Assembly: GCA_030267565.1 (NCBI GenBank)
Contig: BRXU01000004.1
Location: 6,259,001-6,323,000 of the forward strand
DNA from: Pleodorina starrii
Taxonomy: Eukaryota; Chlorophyta; Chlorophyceae; Chlamydomonadales; Volvocaceae
Length of the DNA stretch: 64,000 bases
Direction: 5' to 3'
Shown here: positions 23,158 through 35,309 of the stretch, in pieces
How positions within the stretch are numbered: the stretch's first letter is position 1
Layout of the letters: each line of letters begins with the position of its first letter
Made by a program: the position numbers and the translations under genes
The notes under the pieces: model-generated
Told to the model about the DNA's origin: nothing
Databases searched by the model: none
The model's input: only the letters and a program-made list of their open reading frames with translations

Positions 23158-24118
23158 TGTTTCCTGGAAGGGGGCCTTCTGGCCTCATCCTAACCCGGAA
23201 TAGCTCCACTCCACAAACGAAAGAACCAGTTCCCACCAGGAGGAGGTCCACTTCTTACCTAGAAAGTGCCAGCCCGGAAATGAGCAACTGACCCACAGCA
23301 GGAGGGTAAAACAGCAAACGGGTTCCTTCCGGTGCTTCCGTTCCTTCCGACTGCCGAATGTCCGAAGAAAGGAGGGGGAGGATGGGAAGCCCGTTTTGAA
23401 TCCCCCCCTCCCTTGGGGCCCACCGGCAGTCGGAAGGAACGGAAGGATCGGAAGCCCGTTTTGACCCCCCCCTCCCTTGGGGCTCGCGGCCAGTCGGAAG
23501 GAATGGAAGGATCGGAAGCCCGTTTTGACCCCCCCCTCCCTTGGGGACCTTCCCTTATAGACAGAAGACCTGGAAAGTAAGATCCCTCCTTTCAGGAAAA
23601 AGGGTCCCCCCATTAAGCCGTTCTCTTCTGAGTTCTGATTAACTGCCTTGACTGATAACATTCCGTCTTACGCACATACCCAGCACCTTCTACATCTCCC
23701 TATTCCCGATGTCTTGGCTAATTCGTTGCTTCCACCGGCCTGCCACACACGGCCTGCTTGCAATACATAACCCAAACGCGGGACTGCAGGAGGCCCTTAT
23801 TACTTGTACAATGTGCTCCAAAACCACCGTGTTATATAAGCACAGTGTTGTACAAGCAGTACGTACGGCTCCTTGGGAGCGTACGACTCGCGGTGCGGAC
23901 AGCCAGCGACTCTAAACTGTGCGTTCGTCCAAGCGAGTAAATTTTGGGTCGGTTTAGCGTCGTCGCGCGGACAGCTATCCTCCTGCCCAGGGTTACTCCA
24001 ATTTTCGCCGGCCCAAAACATGAAACAAAACATGAAATTACTCTCGAAGCCTTCAGCTCGTAAGCACACCACGTCGTCGTATACGTTTAGCGGCGGCAAA
24101 AAAATCAAACCGTCAGCG
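23158..24118. repeat. Non-coding region with a ~60-bp tandem repeat
   Basis: A unit containing GGAAGCCCGTTTTGA, a C run and TCCCTTGGGG occurs three times at about 23385-23556, with GTCGGAAGGAA blocks between. The rest (23560-24118) shows no gene. Confidence 0.5.
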
Positions 24119-27100
24119 CCCGTCAGTAAATATCAGTCTCAGCCCTTGACGGGCACGAAATGGCGGGCCAAGGAATGACGGCGAAAGAACGACACGCAAC
24201 CCAAAAGCTCACAGGTGACGTCATGTCATGCATGCAGTACCGACAGTGCCGTCTTTAACGCACGATAAAACAAATTCCCGCCCAACGCGACGACGTCGCC
24301 GCCCTCGCTCGAGATACGAAAGCCCCGCACACACCCACCCACACACGCACACACACGCGCACACACACCTCTGCACCGAAGCACGATCGACAAGAGTTCG
24401 CTGCACTGTCCTGTCGAGTCACCTCGCTGACGCGCTGGACAGCTTAGGAGTACGGCACCTGGCTCACGGGGCAGCACGTGAAGCCCGGGTCGAACAGTGA
24501 GTACACGCAGGTGTCACCGTAGCACAGCTCCGCCGGGGTGGCGCAGCTGCCGCTGCTCGTGTCGAGCGTCAGGCACAGGCGCAAGCCGCCGGCGGGGGTC
24601 ACGGGGAAGTCCCCGGTGAGCTGACTGAACGACAGCATGCCGTACACGGTGCCCTTCCAGGTCTTGCGGCCGTACGTGGGGAAAACGGTCACGCCGTTGA
24701 TAGTGGCGGCGCGGAGGGGCCGGGGGAAGCGCTCCACGCAGGCACGCTCTGTGGGGGGGGGGGCCGAGCAGCCGGACAATGTTGTAAAGCGGGCGGGGCA
24801 CCGTAACACAAGGAAGCAACCTGAGCGTTCCAGCATCGCATCAGGGATTCGGCATCGGCATCAGCAAGGCAGGAGAGCAGCAGCAACAGCAGCGACAGCA
24901 GCAGCAGGCGGCGAGGTGTAGATAGCTCGTTCGTGTACGACATTACAGGGCGGCATCGGCACGCGTTGTGATATATTCCAACACATGATTCCAACACACC
25001 AACACCTCGCACCTCCCCCGTGTCACGGCATCCGCGCAACATTCCTCGCGTTCCGTACACATCGTGTCGTACTCACCCACGATGAACTCGAGCTTGTAGA
25101 TGGTCATGGTCGCGCAGCGGCTGCCACCGGCCACTGCGCCGTCGGCTCGGACCTGCCAGCAGTACGTCTCGTCCGATGACGTGGCATTGATCGGTCCCAC
25201 ATGCGGCGTCATCCAGTACGGCGACACGTCAGCCTTGCGGGCACCGCAATTCGAGAAGGGAAACTTCCGTACCAGCACATCGTTCTCATGTTGTACGGGC
25301 GGCTGTGGAGGGCTGGGAGGCGTGGGCGGCCTGGAGGGCTTTGGTGGGCGAGGTGACGGCGGACTGGGGGGAGCGGGTGGGAAAGACGGTGGAGGGGGTC
25401 TGGGCGGCGGGGGGGAAGGCGGCTTTGGCGGGGGCGGGCTGGGAGGGCTGGGAGGTGAGGGTGAGGGCGGGCGAGGGTTGGGGGGTGAGGGAGAGGGCGG
25501 GCGAGGGTTGGGGGGTGAGGAGGAGGGCGGGAGAGGGTTGGGGGGTGAGGGGGAGGGCGGAGGCGAGGGCAGAAGAGGGGGCGGCGGCGGGGAGGGTGCT
25601 GGGGAAGAGGGGGATGGAGGGGGGGACGGAGGAGGAGGTGGTGGCGGGGCGGAAGGGGGTGGCGGGGCGGGAGACGGAGGTGGAGGGAATGGTTTGCTCG
25701 GCGGGGGAGTAGGTGGCGGTGAGGGAGATACTCCTGGTCCGCCAGGGGGAGCCGGTGGGGGCGGTGGGGGCGGTGGGGGAAGCGGTGGCGGCGGGCTGGG
25801 TGGAAAGGCTGGCAGAGGCGAAGGCGGCGAGGGTGGCCGAGGCGAAGGCGGCGAAGGTGGCGGGGGGGAAGGGGGCGAAGGTGGCGGGGGGGAAGGGGGC
25901 GAAGGTGGCGGGGGGGAAGGGGGCGAAGGTGGTGGGGGGGAAGGTGGGGAAGGTGGCGGGGGAGAAGGGGGCGAAGGGGGAAGAGGCGAAGGCGGCGAAG
26001 GTGGCAGGGGGGAAGGGGGCGAAGGTGGCGGGGGTGAAGGGGGTGAAGGGGGCGGAGGGGAAGGGGGCGAAGGTGGCGGGGGGGAAGGGGGCGAAGGTGG
26101 CGGGGGGGAAGGGGGCGAGGGTGGCGTGGGGGAAGGGGGCGAAGGATGCGGGGGGGAAGGGGGCGAAGGAGGCGGGGCGGAAGGTGGCGAAGGTGGCGGG
26201 GGGGAAGGGGGCGAGGGTGGCGAGGGGGAAGGGGGCGAAGGTGGCGGGGGGGAAGGTGGCGAAGGAGGCGGGGTGGAAGGTGGCGAAGGAGGCGGGGCGG
26301 AAGGGGGCGAAGGTGGCGGGGGGAAAGGTGGCGAGGGCGGCAGGGGGCAAGAGGTCGAAGATGGCAGCTGGCTCCCTGCTGAGGCGCCGCAGTCGCAGGT
26401 TGTCCCGGCAACGCATTTCGCAATTTCTGGCAAGGCGCAGTCGTAGGTGGCGGCATTCCACTCCAGACCAGGGTTGCAAACCTTCTGTATTAGCCTGTTA
26501 TCATCCTGTTAGCGAGGGAGGCACCAGAAGGCGTGTGGGCGCATACGACAGTGGGCAACACGCACGGCCATAATACGGTGCCAGTATCGCGATGCAGCTG
26601 TATAGTCTGTATAGTTGTGTCCATAAACCCTACAGCACCCTAAGACATACATGACAGCGACATGGACGGAAAACATGTCATGCCGCTGTCGACGAGGCAG
26701 GAACGGTTACACAAGACAGATGTCGAAAATATATATGATCGCCGCATTAATAACGGAGACACGCTTACAGGATCGCAGCCGAAATATTTGGTGCAATCGC
26801 ATGGGTCGGCTTGAGTTCCAGTGAATGCGCCCGGGAGGTCGCATAGGTTCGCGGGACACGCCGGCAGCGACGGACATCCGCCATGCACGATGCCGGGTGA
26901 TATAATGGCCAAAAATACTGTCACTACAGTAGGCAGGAGGGCAAGTGGACCGCTCCCCATTTCCGAGGAGTCGAGGCTAATGTGCCACTGTCCGTCGCCC
27001 TTTTAGAGACGCTACCGTATCGAAGAGACGGAATCGGGAGTGACGGCTTAGCTCTGCAAGCAGGTGGCCTAAGGTAAAGCGGCTTGCGTGAGTCAAACAA

Positions 27101-27290
27101 ATTAGGCGGAATCAGAGTAGGGCGCGAGGCGGACTGCGTGCCAGAAACACACCTGCCTGTCCTGACTTGATAGTAAGGTCTATTAATTAGGCAAACGACA
27201 CATCAGCACTCTAATTCATCATGTACCGTATTACCGGTTTTTTTATTCTCTGAACCAAAAAGAGGTTTATGTCCCCGGGAACGAATTCAT
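24119..27290. repeat. Segmental duplication SD2, copy 1 (pherophorin locus)
   Basis: Collinear with 50958-54690, from CCCGTCAGT to the AACCAAAAAGAGGTTTATG block. It includes the whole pherophorin gene and both flanks; the copies differ mostly in the length of the Pro-rich repeat. Copy 1 has the intact gene. Confidence 0.9.
24444..26960 (-). CDS. Pherophorin with N-terminal CBM14-like chitin-binding module
   Basis: Predicted exons (minus): 26960-26769, 26505-25077 and 24748-24444, with GT-AG introns of 263 and 328 nt and matching phases. The product is 641 residues. Seen: a signal peptide at about 1-27; six cysteines spaced like CBM14 (C40, C56, C62, C74, C87, C95, with KYFGC and NPGLEWNAATYDC); a long PPSPPPP hydroxyproline-type spacer at about 112-470; and a pherophorin domain at 479-641 (FPFSNCG, MTIYKLEFIV, GRKTWKGTVYG, ACVERFPRP, CCPVSQVPYS end). 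Pherophorins are secreted volvocine matrix glycoproteins whose Pro-rich rods are O-glycosylated and cross-linked. The chitin-binding-type module suggests carbohydrate binding, which is an inference. The frame is open through the repeat. Exon 2 could start 21 nt later at a second AG, but that would break the cysteine spacing. Confidence 0.88.
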
Positions 27291-27852
27291 TAATTACAGA
27301 GGAGCTGGATAACAGTAACAGCTATATAGTGCGATCGCACGACTCTGTGGGTCTAATGTTCAACAGAACATTCAGACCAGGCCACTAACCAAATCACTGG
27401 CGAAATCGCCTCATTGGAAAGGGATCCCACGCTGGGAAAGTACGTACGGAGTAAAAGTCCGTACGCGTGAAACCCAATACAGCAGTTCGGTTGAAGACGA
27501 GTGCCACGTGTTTCTGGAGTGGCCTGCCTATGCCAGAATCTACATTTTGATCAGCTTGCAGCAGCAGCAGCAAAAATTAAGACGATTATTTTAACGTCTG
27601 CTTTGCCGCATGCTCTTTGCTTACGAATTCGCACCTGAAACGTCATCGCGAATAAGCGAAAGCTTGAAACATTTTTATATTCCTGTTTTCGTAAAAAAAT
27701 TATTAAAAAATTGTGTCGATCACATAATTGCATAAGACTACCGAATCTACATTTTCCACCGCTTCCCCCTCAAAACCCCAATCGCCAGGCAGCGGCACAA
27801 AAATAACCGCTCCGCTACCCCCCTCGCTCTAGCTCTCTGTAAGATTTAGCAT
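27291..27852. other. Intergenic repeat debris
   Basis: 27318-27470 is an inverted copy of about 56028-56182 (shared GGATAACAG, GTGCGATCGCAC and ACTAACCAAATC blocks). The remainder, A/T-rich around 27550-27730, shows no gene. Confidence 0.45.
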
Positions 27853-28216
27853 TTTTTGGGCGGGGCCCCAGCGCGAAGCGCCCAGGGGGGCCCCGCCCTG
27901 TAGGATTGCCCATGTCCGTGTGTGGGACGTGCGTGGGACGTGGGAAGTAATTGGACAAGTGTAGACTTTCGGCCAACGGAAAGGCTGCAGAAGTAAAAGA
28001 TTACATTCTTTATTGCACGGTAAATTTATTATTGGAACCCCACATCGCATGAGTACAAACCAGTTTGGCAGTCTCCATGGACCGAGGCCGAGGTCAAACC
28101 AACACCTCTCGGCCTATAATAAATTCCAGAAGATTCATCGTTCCTTAAGGTGGGATTCTGACATGACGGCGTGAAATGAATCTTCGTTTCGGCAAGCAAC
28201 CAACTATGTTTGCATT
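27853..28216 (+). repeat. Dispersed repeat family R, copy B (3' truncated) with terminal palindrome
   Basis: Begins with the palindromic end GGGCGGGGCCCC...GGGGCCCCGCCC (about 27858-27899), then TGTAGGATTGCCCATG and about 310 bp similar to copy A. Similarity stops after CAACTATGTTTGCATT. The same palindrome occurs inverted at about 55758-55801. Confidence 0.7.
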
Positions 28217-29527
28217 TTGGTGCCGCAAAGCTGCGTCGGCATCGGCAAAAGATGCAGCGTGCGTCTCCCACGCCTTTACAACTTGGCTAAACACAAAAGG
28301 GCGACTCCCCTTCCTACGAGCGGGGCCCCAACACCAAACCAGCCCGGCACACCAGGACTGCACCGACTGCACCCAGCACCCCAGGGGCGTCCAAGCCCCG
28401 ACCAAAGCTGACCGTCCGCGGCCGACACTCAAACGAAGAAAGAAACGCTACCACCACTGCCGCCCAAAAGGGGAGAACGGGATAGGGGGGTGAGACACCC
28501 GCGGGGCGCAGCCTCCCCGGACCCTCACGACTGACCGACGTGCGCGCCCGACCCGACGCCGTCGCGCCTGCCAGAGGCCCCCCGGCTTCCCGCGGAGACG
28601 TCTAAGAGCGCCCTCCCGCGGCCTCCCCCACGAGGCCCGAGAGACTCGGCACCCCCCAACCCAGTCCCCAGCTCTGCCGAACCACTACATCGCCTCGACC
28701 ACCTGGACATGCGCCCTCACTGCGGACTACAAGTCACCAAACACCGAGCGGGACCACCAGCGACCGTGCTGCTGGATAACCTCAACACGAAACCCCTGCA
28801 ATGGCGGCCACCGGACGCTCGCACCGCGGCCCGTAGCCCCACGGCCGGCACAGCCAACACCGACAACGTGGACGCGCCGATAACCGATAACCGATAACAC
28901 GCCACCAACAGACACGTGCGCCACCTCTGATTCCCTCTTGCGGAAAACCCCGGTGCCCAGGCTAGCGATGGGGGAGGGAAAAGGGAACCAGAGTCAAGGC
29001 AAAACCTCCCCCGCGCTGAGACCGGCCTAATTACCTAAGGTGCATGAACCCAGGGACAGACACACACGACGTACATCCACACACGCGTGCGTGCATACGC
29101 CGCCGCGCAAGCATAACCAAGAAAGCAGCCATGAAGCCTCGACCGCTGGATGCTGTGACGATAACTGCGCCGTTGGTACCGAGGGAAATCCCCCCCACCA
29201 AGTCGAGATTTACCAGTGGCGCCACGGCGGACACCGTTCCGGTTGCAGGTCGTAGCACTCTCTCGGTGATGCCGGCTGCCAGGAATTGGTGCCGCCCCAT
29301 GGCCTGCCGGTGCACAAGTGGCGAGCTGGTCGCTGACTGGGTCGCGTGTGGAGCTCCAAACCGCCTCGGTGCGAGTCGCACCCATAGCGCTGCCACGCGG
29401 CCGCATTGAGCTGTGCCCCAGCCCTTCCGGACCATGGACTCGGGTGCGGCTGCATCAGAACTGCCAGCACCAAATGGCCGGGGCATCACCCGCAGCAGGG
29501 TGGCGCCATCAGCGCTTGGGCCAGCGC
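28217..29527. other. No gene supported
   Basis: GC-rich sequence with short open frames on both strands. A minus-strand frame (29031-29489) has a hydrophobic stretch (about 29100-29250) but no start, splice or family evidence. Nothing else is recognised. Confidence 0.3.
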
Positions 29528-30690
29528 TTTCAGCGCGGGGGGGGCTGGGGGAGGGAGGGAGGGGGCAGGGGGAGGGAGGGAGGGGCAGGGGGAGGGAGGG
29601 AGGGGCAGGGGGAGGGAGGGAGGGGGCAGCGCCTTCCGCGCGGGGGGGGGGGCAGGGAGGGGACAGGGGGAGGGAGGGAGGGGGCAGCGCCTTCCGCGCG
29701 GGGGGGGGGGCAGGGAGGGGCAGGGGGAGGGAGGGAGGGGGCAGGGGGAGGGGGGGAGGGGGCAGCGCCTTCCGCGCGGGGGGGGGGCAGGGAGGGGGCA
29801 GGGGGAGGGAGGGAGGGGCAGGGGGAGGGAGGGAGGGGCAGGGGGAGGGAGGGAGGGGGCAGTGCCTTCCGCGCGGGGGGGGGGGGGCAGGGAGGGGGCA
29901 GGGGGAGGGAGGGAGGGGGCAGCGCCTTCCGCGCGGGGGGGGGGGGCAGGGAGGGGGCAGGGGGAGGGAGGGAGGGGGCAGCGCCTTCCGCGCGGGGGGG
30001 GGGGCAGGGAGGGGCAGGGGGAGGGAGGGAGGGGGCAGGGGGAGGGGTTATCCACGTATAGGCCGGAGCCCGTGAAGGGGGGGAGGGGGCAGCGCCTTCC
30101 GCGCGGGGGGGGGGGCAGGGAGGGGGCAGGGGGAGGGAGGGAGGGGGCAGCGCCTTCCGCGCGGGGGGGGGCAGGGAGGGGCAGGGGGAGGGAGGGAGGG
30201 GGCAGGGGGAGGGGGGGAGGGGGCAGCGCCTTCCGCGCGGGGGGGGGCAGGGAGGGGGCAGGGGGAGGGAGGGAGGGGGCAGCGCCGTCCGCGCGGGGGG
30301 GGGGCAGGGAGGGGGCAGGGGGGAGGGAGGGAGGGGGCAGGGGGAGGGAGGGAGGGGGCAGGGGGAGGGAGGGAGGGGGCAGCGCCTTCCGCGCGGGGGG
30401 GCAGGGAGGGGGCAGGGGGAGGGTGGGAGGGGGCAGCGCCTTCCGCGCGGGGGGGGGGAGGGGGGGGGCAGCGCCTTCCGCGCGGGGGGGGGGAGGGGGG
30501 GCAGCGCCTTCCGCGCGGGGGGGGGGGGGGAGAGGGGGGGGCAGCGCCTTCCGCGCGGGGGGGGGGGGAGGGGGGCAGCGAATTCCGCGCGACAGGGAGG
30601 GAGGGGGGGGCAGCGCATTCCGCGCAGGCAGGGAGGGAGGGAGGGGCAGCGCATTCCGCGCGACAGGGAGGGAGGCGGGAGCGCGTATCG
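29528..30690 (+). repeat. G-rich minisatellite with GCAGCGCCTTCCGCGCGGGG units
   Basis: Irregular tandem array of GGGGCAGGGGGAGGGAGGGA blocks and CAGCGCCTTCCGCGCGGGGG spacers over about 1.16 kb, strongly purine-skewed. It is one of the strongest G-quadruplex-type tracts in the window. Its Gly/Arg or Pro/Leu reading frames are by-products. Confidence 0.9.
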
Positions 30691-30852
30691 CGCTCTTTCC
30701 AGGGCCGCCCGTCAGGAAATAGACGAGCGTGCAGGCGAGCAGACGCCCACAGACGAAGGTAACGGTTCAAGGCTTACCATCAGCAAAACTTACATTATTT
30801 TCCGATGTGGCGTCGAGCTCGGCGCGAGCACCTGGGCTCCAATTGCAGGGTG

Positions 30853-31290
30853 CTGACCGGATTCCGCCATGGTTAGAACTCCGCATAGCTGCTGACCGGA
30901 TTCCGCCATGGTTAGAACTCCGCATAGCTGCTGACCGGATTCCGCCATGGTTAGAACTCCGCATAGCTGCTGACCGGATTCCGCCATGGTTAGAACTCCG
31001 CATGGCTGCAGAGCAATCTAAAGCTTGCCCGTCGCTGCCAAATTGCCAATCGTTGCCAGCAGTCGCCGATGGCTTCAACCAGGCGGTGTCCGCTGCGGGG
31101 TCTGTTTCGTTGGAGCTCGTCACCATGTACAGAGGCGGATTCCGCCATAGTTAGAAACCCCGCGTTGCTGCAGAGCAAACTAAAGCTTGCACGCCGCTGC
31201 CAATTTGTCAACGATGCCAGCAGTCGTCGTTGGCTTCAACCAGGCGGTGTCTGCTGCGGGGTCTGCATCGTTGAAGCTCGTCACCATATA
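30853..31290 (+). repeat. 39-bp tandem repeat and ~155-bp duplication
   Basis: Four 39-bp units start at 30853, 30892, 30931 and 30970 (CTGACCGGATTCCGCCATGG core). They are followed by a direct duplication of about 155 bp: 30977-31134 resembles 31134-31290, with GCTGCAGAGCAA and AAAGCTTGC shared. The unit length is divisible by 3 and would read ADRIPPWLELRIA per unit, but no gene context is visible. Confidence 0.8.
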
Positions 31291-31664
31291 CATGGACTTA
31301 AGTTCTTACAAAAGAAAACAGACGATGATGATGATGATGATGATGTTACAAGCTTTGAGCTCGTAAGGCCCAGACGAGCCAGGAGGCTCATGGACCACTA
31401 GAACCCGATAAAACTAGATAGAAAACAGACGAGAGCTGCTGTCTGGGCCCCAGCCAACAACGCGGAAAGAGACAAGCAGTTGCACGTAGCCAACCAAGCT
31501 AGACAGGCGAAAAGAAACTCAAAACAAACAAGACCGACGACAACCAGAACCGCGGGCAACCACCGGTGGCAAACGGGCCACCGTACACGTACGGCCCTCC
31601 GCCTTCCCAACTTTTTGCGCCCCAAAACTAATTTTGAGACGTTGGAAGTCTCAAAATTATGCGT
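31291..31664. other. Intergenic, (GAT)n microsatellite
   Basis: (GAT)n lies at about 31325-31345. There is no gene evidence in the rest. Confidence 0.5.
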
Positions 31665-32112
31665 TTGCATTGCGAACATTCTTCCCGCGACCACACCACA
31701 GCAGCTCTGCTTGCCGGTCCGATCGTCTTGACGCATATTGCTATTACAAAGGTTGCAAGGAGCAAACCATGAGGGGCAAAATGCTGGTTGTTGGACGCCA
31801 AGCCGCCGATGCACGCACGATGCAGCGGTCTTCTGCGGGCCGCCCAACAAGTCCAGTCGGCAACCTAGGGGATGGACTTTTACGTTCCCCGTCCTAATGT
31901 TAAAGCAGTCAAGCCTCCTCTACGGCGAATACCTCAGTAGCGAAGCCTGTGCACTCTCGTCGGCAACTGCACGTCGTCGCAACCCTCGCAAACAGTTCCA
32001 CTGTCCTTCTATTAGCAAGTCAGCCTGCGTGATGTGTAAATGATACACTCCATGCACTCCATGTCTACTGTCATGTAACTTCAGCCAATGCGCTGGCCGG
32101 AAGAGTTGCACA
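31665..32112 (+). repeat. Dispersed repeat family R, copy C, left part
   Basis: Matches copy A from GTTTGCATTGCGAACATTC onwards. It holds the uninterrupted target TCG (31960-31962) of the MITE in copy A. It is cut at 32112 by the 4.7-kb transposon and resumes at 36813. Confidence 0.85.
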
Positions 32113-33159
32113 CCCTATAGCAGTCAAACCGCCCTTAAGGGCAAAATATGGCCTTACGGTGTGCCCTTAAGGTCCAACCGCCCTAGCATGTTCAACGCCA
32201 AAACGTGTTTGGAAATAATTATTTATGCTTATTAAGCAGTATAAAAGCAATAGCCGCAGAAAAGCAGACCTCCCAAGTCAAATCCGTTCACATGCCTTGG
32301 TCACCCGTCCGGTCACAGTATTTTTGGTGTTGTCTTGTTGCATTTTGTACTTATACTAAGTAGTGCATATAAATACTCCAGCTTGGCTGATTGAGTGTCC
32401 TAACCTTAGTCGGTCTGAAGGGCAACCATGGTTGCCCTCCTCCAGCGTTCATAGTGAAGGTCACGAGTTTTGAAGGACGATGTCTAGGTTATCAACATGA
32501 ACAGTATTAACTGTATTGGCGAGTACTGCAGCAGCTGCGGAAGCGACTTCGCGGAAATGGTTGTGCAGCTTGCCGCGGGAATAGCGCAAATGTAGAAGGA
32601 CGCATGCAGGGTAAACGTCCTCTTCTATCTGCTTGCACGGGCTATTGCAAGGAGCAGGCCGGGCACCGTGCTGCAAAGGCGCGACGGGTTCGCAAACGCC
32701 CCTGCGGACGCCTCGCCCTCCATCATGTATAAGCTGGAGTTTACACATATCTCACAGCTGAGAGGGGGCCACTGCAATTGAGTCCGACCGCGCGTGCCGG
32801 TGTCCGACCGCGCGTGCCGACCGCTGCTGGCATAACCCCCTGGCCCCCAACCTGGCGCATCGCAAGCCGGATAGCGGCGGCCCAATGCCCCAGGTGTGCG
32901 GGTTAGTTGTGCAGCGCTGTCGCGCCCGAAGCGTCCAACAGCACCCCCTTTCCCTTCCTCGGGCGGGTGTGCAGTCCGTTGCAGTGCTGTCTCGTGAACT
33001 TGTTGGTTTGGGTTGGTCCGGCGGCTGCACGGCCGTGCACCGTCAACCTCCTCGGTAAGGTAACAGTACCGTAACAGCGTCTCTGGCTTACTCTCATCGC
33101 CATTGCCCGTAGCCGGGCAGGGCTAGGTGGGTTGAGCTTCAGCAGCCTGTCCGGTGTTT

Positions 33160-34588
33160 GTCAACACCCTCAACAAGGATCTCCATGTCCAGGATTTCAA
33201 GCTTCCGACCGCTGACGGCGGGGCTTCATTGTCGCACATAAGGCTGGACGGGGGTTTGGGTTGGGTCGGGTGGAGCGTCTTGCTGTATGCCGCGGTAGGG
33301 CTGCTTGTCCCCGTCTGCATAGCCACTCGAATGAGCGGTTCCGGCTACAGATGCAGGCCGCCACACCGAGCCGTATGCCGCAAAGAAGGGCCGTTGGCCC
33401 TCATGGGGCCGCTCGCACAGCTCATTGCCCAGTGCGGGTCGAACGCCCCGTGGCCGGTCCCGGTTCCCCCACCGCCGCTGCCCGCGGCGCAGCTGGGACC
33501 AGGCGCGCCGGGGGCTGGCACGGCCGCGGGGTGGATTGGGGCCGTCCCCGCGGCAGCAGCAGCGCTGGCGGCCATGCTAGGTGGGGCCCCGGCCCCGGCG
33601 GCAGGTCGGGTAGACGCTCCCTCGGTGTACGCCACCGGGGCGGACTGGTCAGGCAACCCCTCCGGAAACCTGCCCGAGAGCGGCCGTGACCTCGAGCGTG
33701 CCGGGATGGCGGCGGCCGGGGGACCCCAGCGGCACCGGCATTCACAGGGACAGCGGGCGTATGGCCGAGCGGCGGCCCGACGCTGGAGGCCCTGTACGCC
33801 GCGGCAACGGCCGCCGTGGGGCGCAGCACAGGACCGACGGGCTGGACACCCCCGCTGGGCGGCAACCCTTGGACGTTTGGCGCGTCCGCGGCCTGGGACC
33901 GCGGGCTGGCCGGGCATTGCTACCCGGACGGCCGGCTGCGGAGGGGCAACGTGATGTTCGGGGTCCAGTACGTCGATGCCCAGGGCGCCAGGGGCTGCCG
34001 GCTCGCGACCTGGAGAGCCTCCCCGCCCTGCGCGACTTTCGAGCGCCGCCGGGGGGGATAAGGGGCAACGCCGCCCAGCTGGCGGCCCAGGCAGTAAAAC
34101 TGCAGGTCCGGAAGCATTTGGGGGCGCTGCTGCGCGCCCAGCCCAAGCACGATGGGCCCACCCATGTGCCGCTCATGGCGGAGGCCATCCGGAACACGGT
34201 GTTGCAGGAGGAGTTCAAGGCCGCCCGCAGGGAGGGCATCGGGGGTAGCGGCAGCGGCCACGTGGGCGGTAATGGCGGCGGCGGGAGCCACCGGGGCGAG
34301 GCCCCGAGTGCCCGCGGTGGAGAGGCGGGCCTCTACGGTGGTGCTCCCAGAAGCCCCAACGGGGGCCGGGGCGGCGGCGGCGGGCAGGGCCAGGCGGGCT
34401 GGGCCCCGGCGTGGCAGGCGGTGCTGCACACATGCGGCGCGCATGTAGTACAGTACGGAACGGATCGACGGGCGTGTGTTGTCGAATGCGACCGGCTGCG
34501 TGCCACTTTCACTTTGGACGGTGCCGCGTTGCCCGCTGACACGTTTCTGTTTCCAGGCCGCGCGGCCCCTCGCGTGGCGCACATGTAG
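33160..34588 (+). pseudogene. Frame-broken coding region inside the DNA transposon, unknown function
   Basis: Protein-like sequence can be followed through three frames: one to about 33720 (GRVDAPSVYATGADWSGN), a second at about 33717-34000 (GNPWTFGASAAWDRG, RRGNVMFGVQYVDAQ) and a third at about 34000-34588 (AAQAVKLQVRKHLGALLRAQ, GGGS-rich linker, VVECDRLRATFTLDGAALP, stop). The switches lie at G runs. It could be a decayed Gag-like or transposon accessory protein; I do not recognise a family. Introns were considered, but no consistent splice sites fit. Confidence 0.45.
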
Positions 34589-35056
34589 TACAGTACGGAA
34601 CGGATCGACGGGCGTGTGTTGTCGAATGCGCCCGGCTGCGTGCCACTTATGGTTTGGACGGTGCCGCGTTGCCCGCTGACACGTTTCTGTTTCCAGGCCG
34701 CGTGGCCCCGCGCGCGGCGCGCATGTAATACAGTACGGAACGGATCGACGGGCGTGTGTTGTCGAATGCGCCCGGCTGCGTGCCACTTATGGTTTGGACG
34801 GTGCCGCGTTGCCCGCTGACACGTTTCTGTTTCCAGGCCGCGTGGCCCCTCGCGCGGCGCACATGTAGTACAGTACGGAACGGATCGACGGGCGTGTGTT
34901 GTCGAATGCGACCGGCTGCGTGCCACTTTCGGTTTGGACGGTGCCGTGTTGCCCGCTGACACGTTTCTGTTTCCAGGCCGCGCGGCCCCGCGCGCGGCGC
35001 GCATGTAGTACAGTACGGAACGGATCGACGGGCGTGTGTTGTCGAATGCGCCCGGC
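34441..35056 (+). repeat. 140-bp tandem repeat (4.4 units)
   Basis: Units start at 34441, 34581, 34721, 34861 and 35001 (RCATGTARTACAGTACGG). The first unit overlaps the end of the decayed coding frame, so the array looks like an amplification of the 3' coding end. Each unit contains a splice-acceptor-like TTTCTGTTTCCAG. Confidence 0.95.
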
Positions 35057-35309
35057 CTCGCTCTGCCCACCCCCTCCACAACGCCCAGCCCAGTCAGCTT
35101 CGTTGCCATTCCCACTGCCAACACGACAGCTTTCTGCGCCTTCGTCATGCAGTCCCAGTGGCGGCGCATCTCGTTCTCGCTAGAAACCGAGTTTGTGTAT
35201 CTAACGTGCCGTTGCTTGCAAGCTTACCCTCTTCCTTTGCTTTGCAGATAGCTCACAGGTTACGTACTTGCGTTTCAAATCCGTTCACAGGCTCCCGCCT
35301 ACAAAATGG

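Noticed and set aside
25100..26573. Plus-strand Gly/Glu- and Ala/Lys-rich frames opposite the pherophorin
   Set aside because: Antisense shadow of the Pro-rich repeat; the minus strand has signal peptide, splice sites and both flanking domains.
29318..30770. Gly/Arg- and Pro/Leu-rich open frames on both strands
   Set aside because: G-rich minisatellite gives open frames in every phase; no signal peptide or non-repetitive domain is attached.
30729..31154. Protein with 13-residue repeats ADRIPPWLELRIA
   Set aside because: The 39-bp unit happens to be divisible by 3; flanking frame is short and unsupported.
32700..32751. MYKLEF reading resembling a pherophorin core inside the DNA transposon
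   Set aside because: Only about ten residues agree and no other pherophorin block is in frame; chance is likely.
34441..35056. Possible CRISPR-like array
   Set aside because: Units are contiguous 140-bp tandem repeats without spacers, in a eukaryotic transposon.
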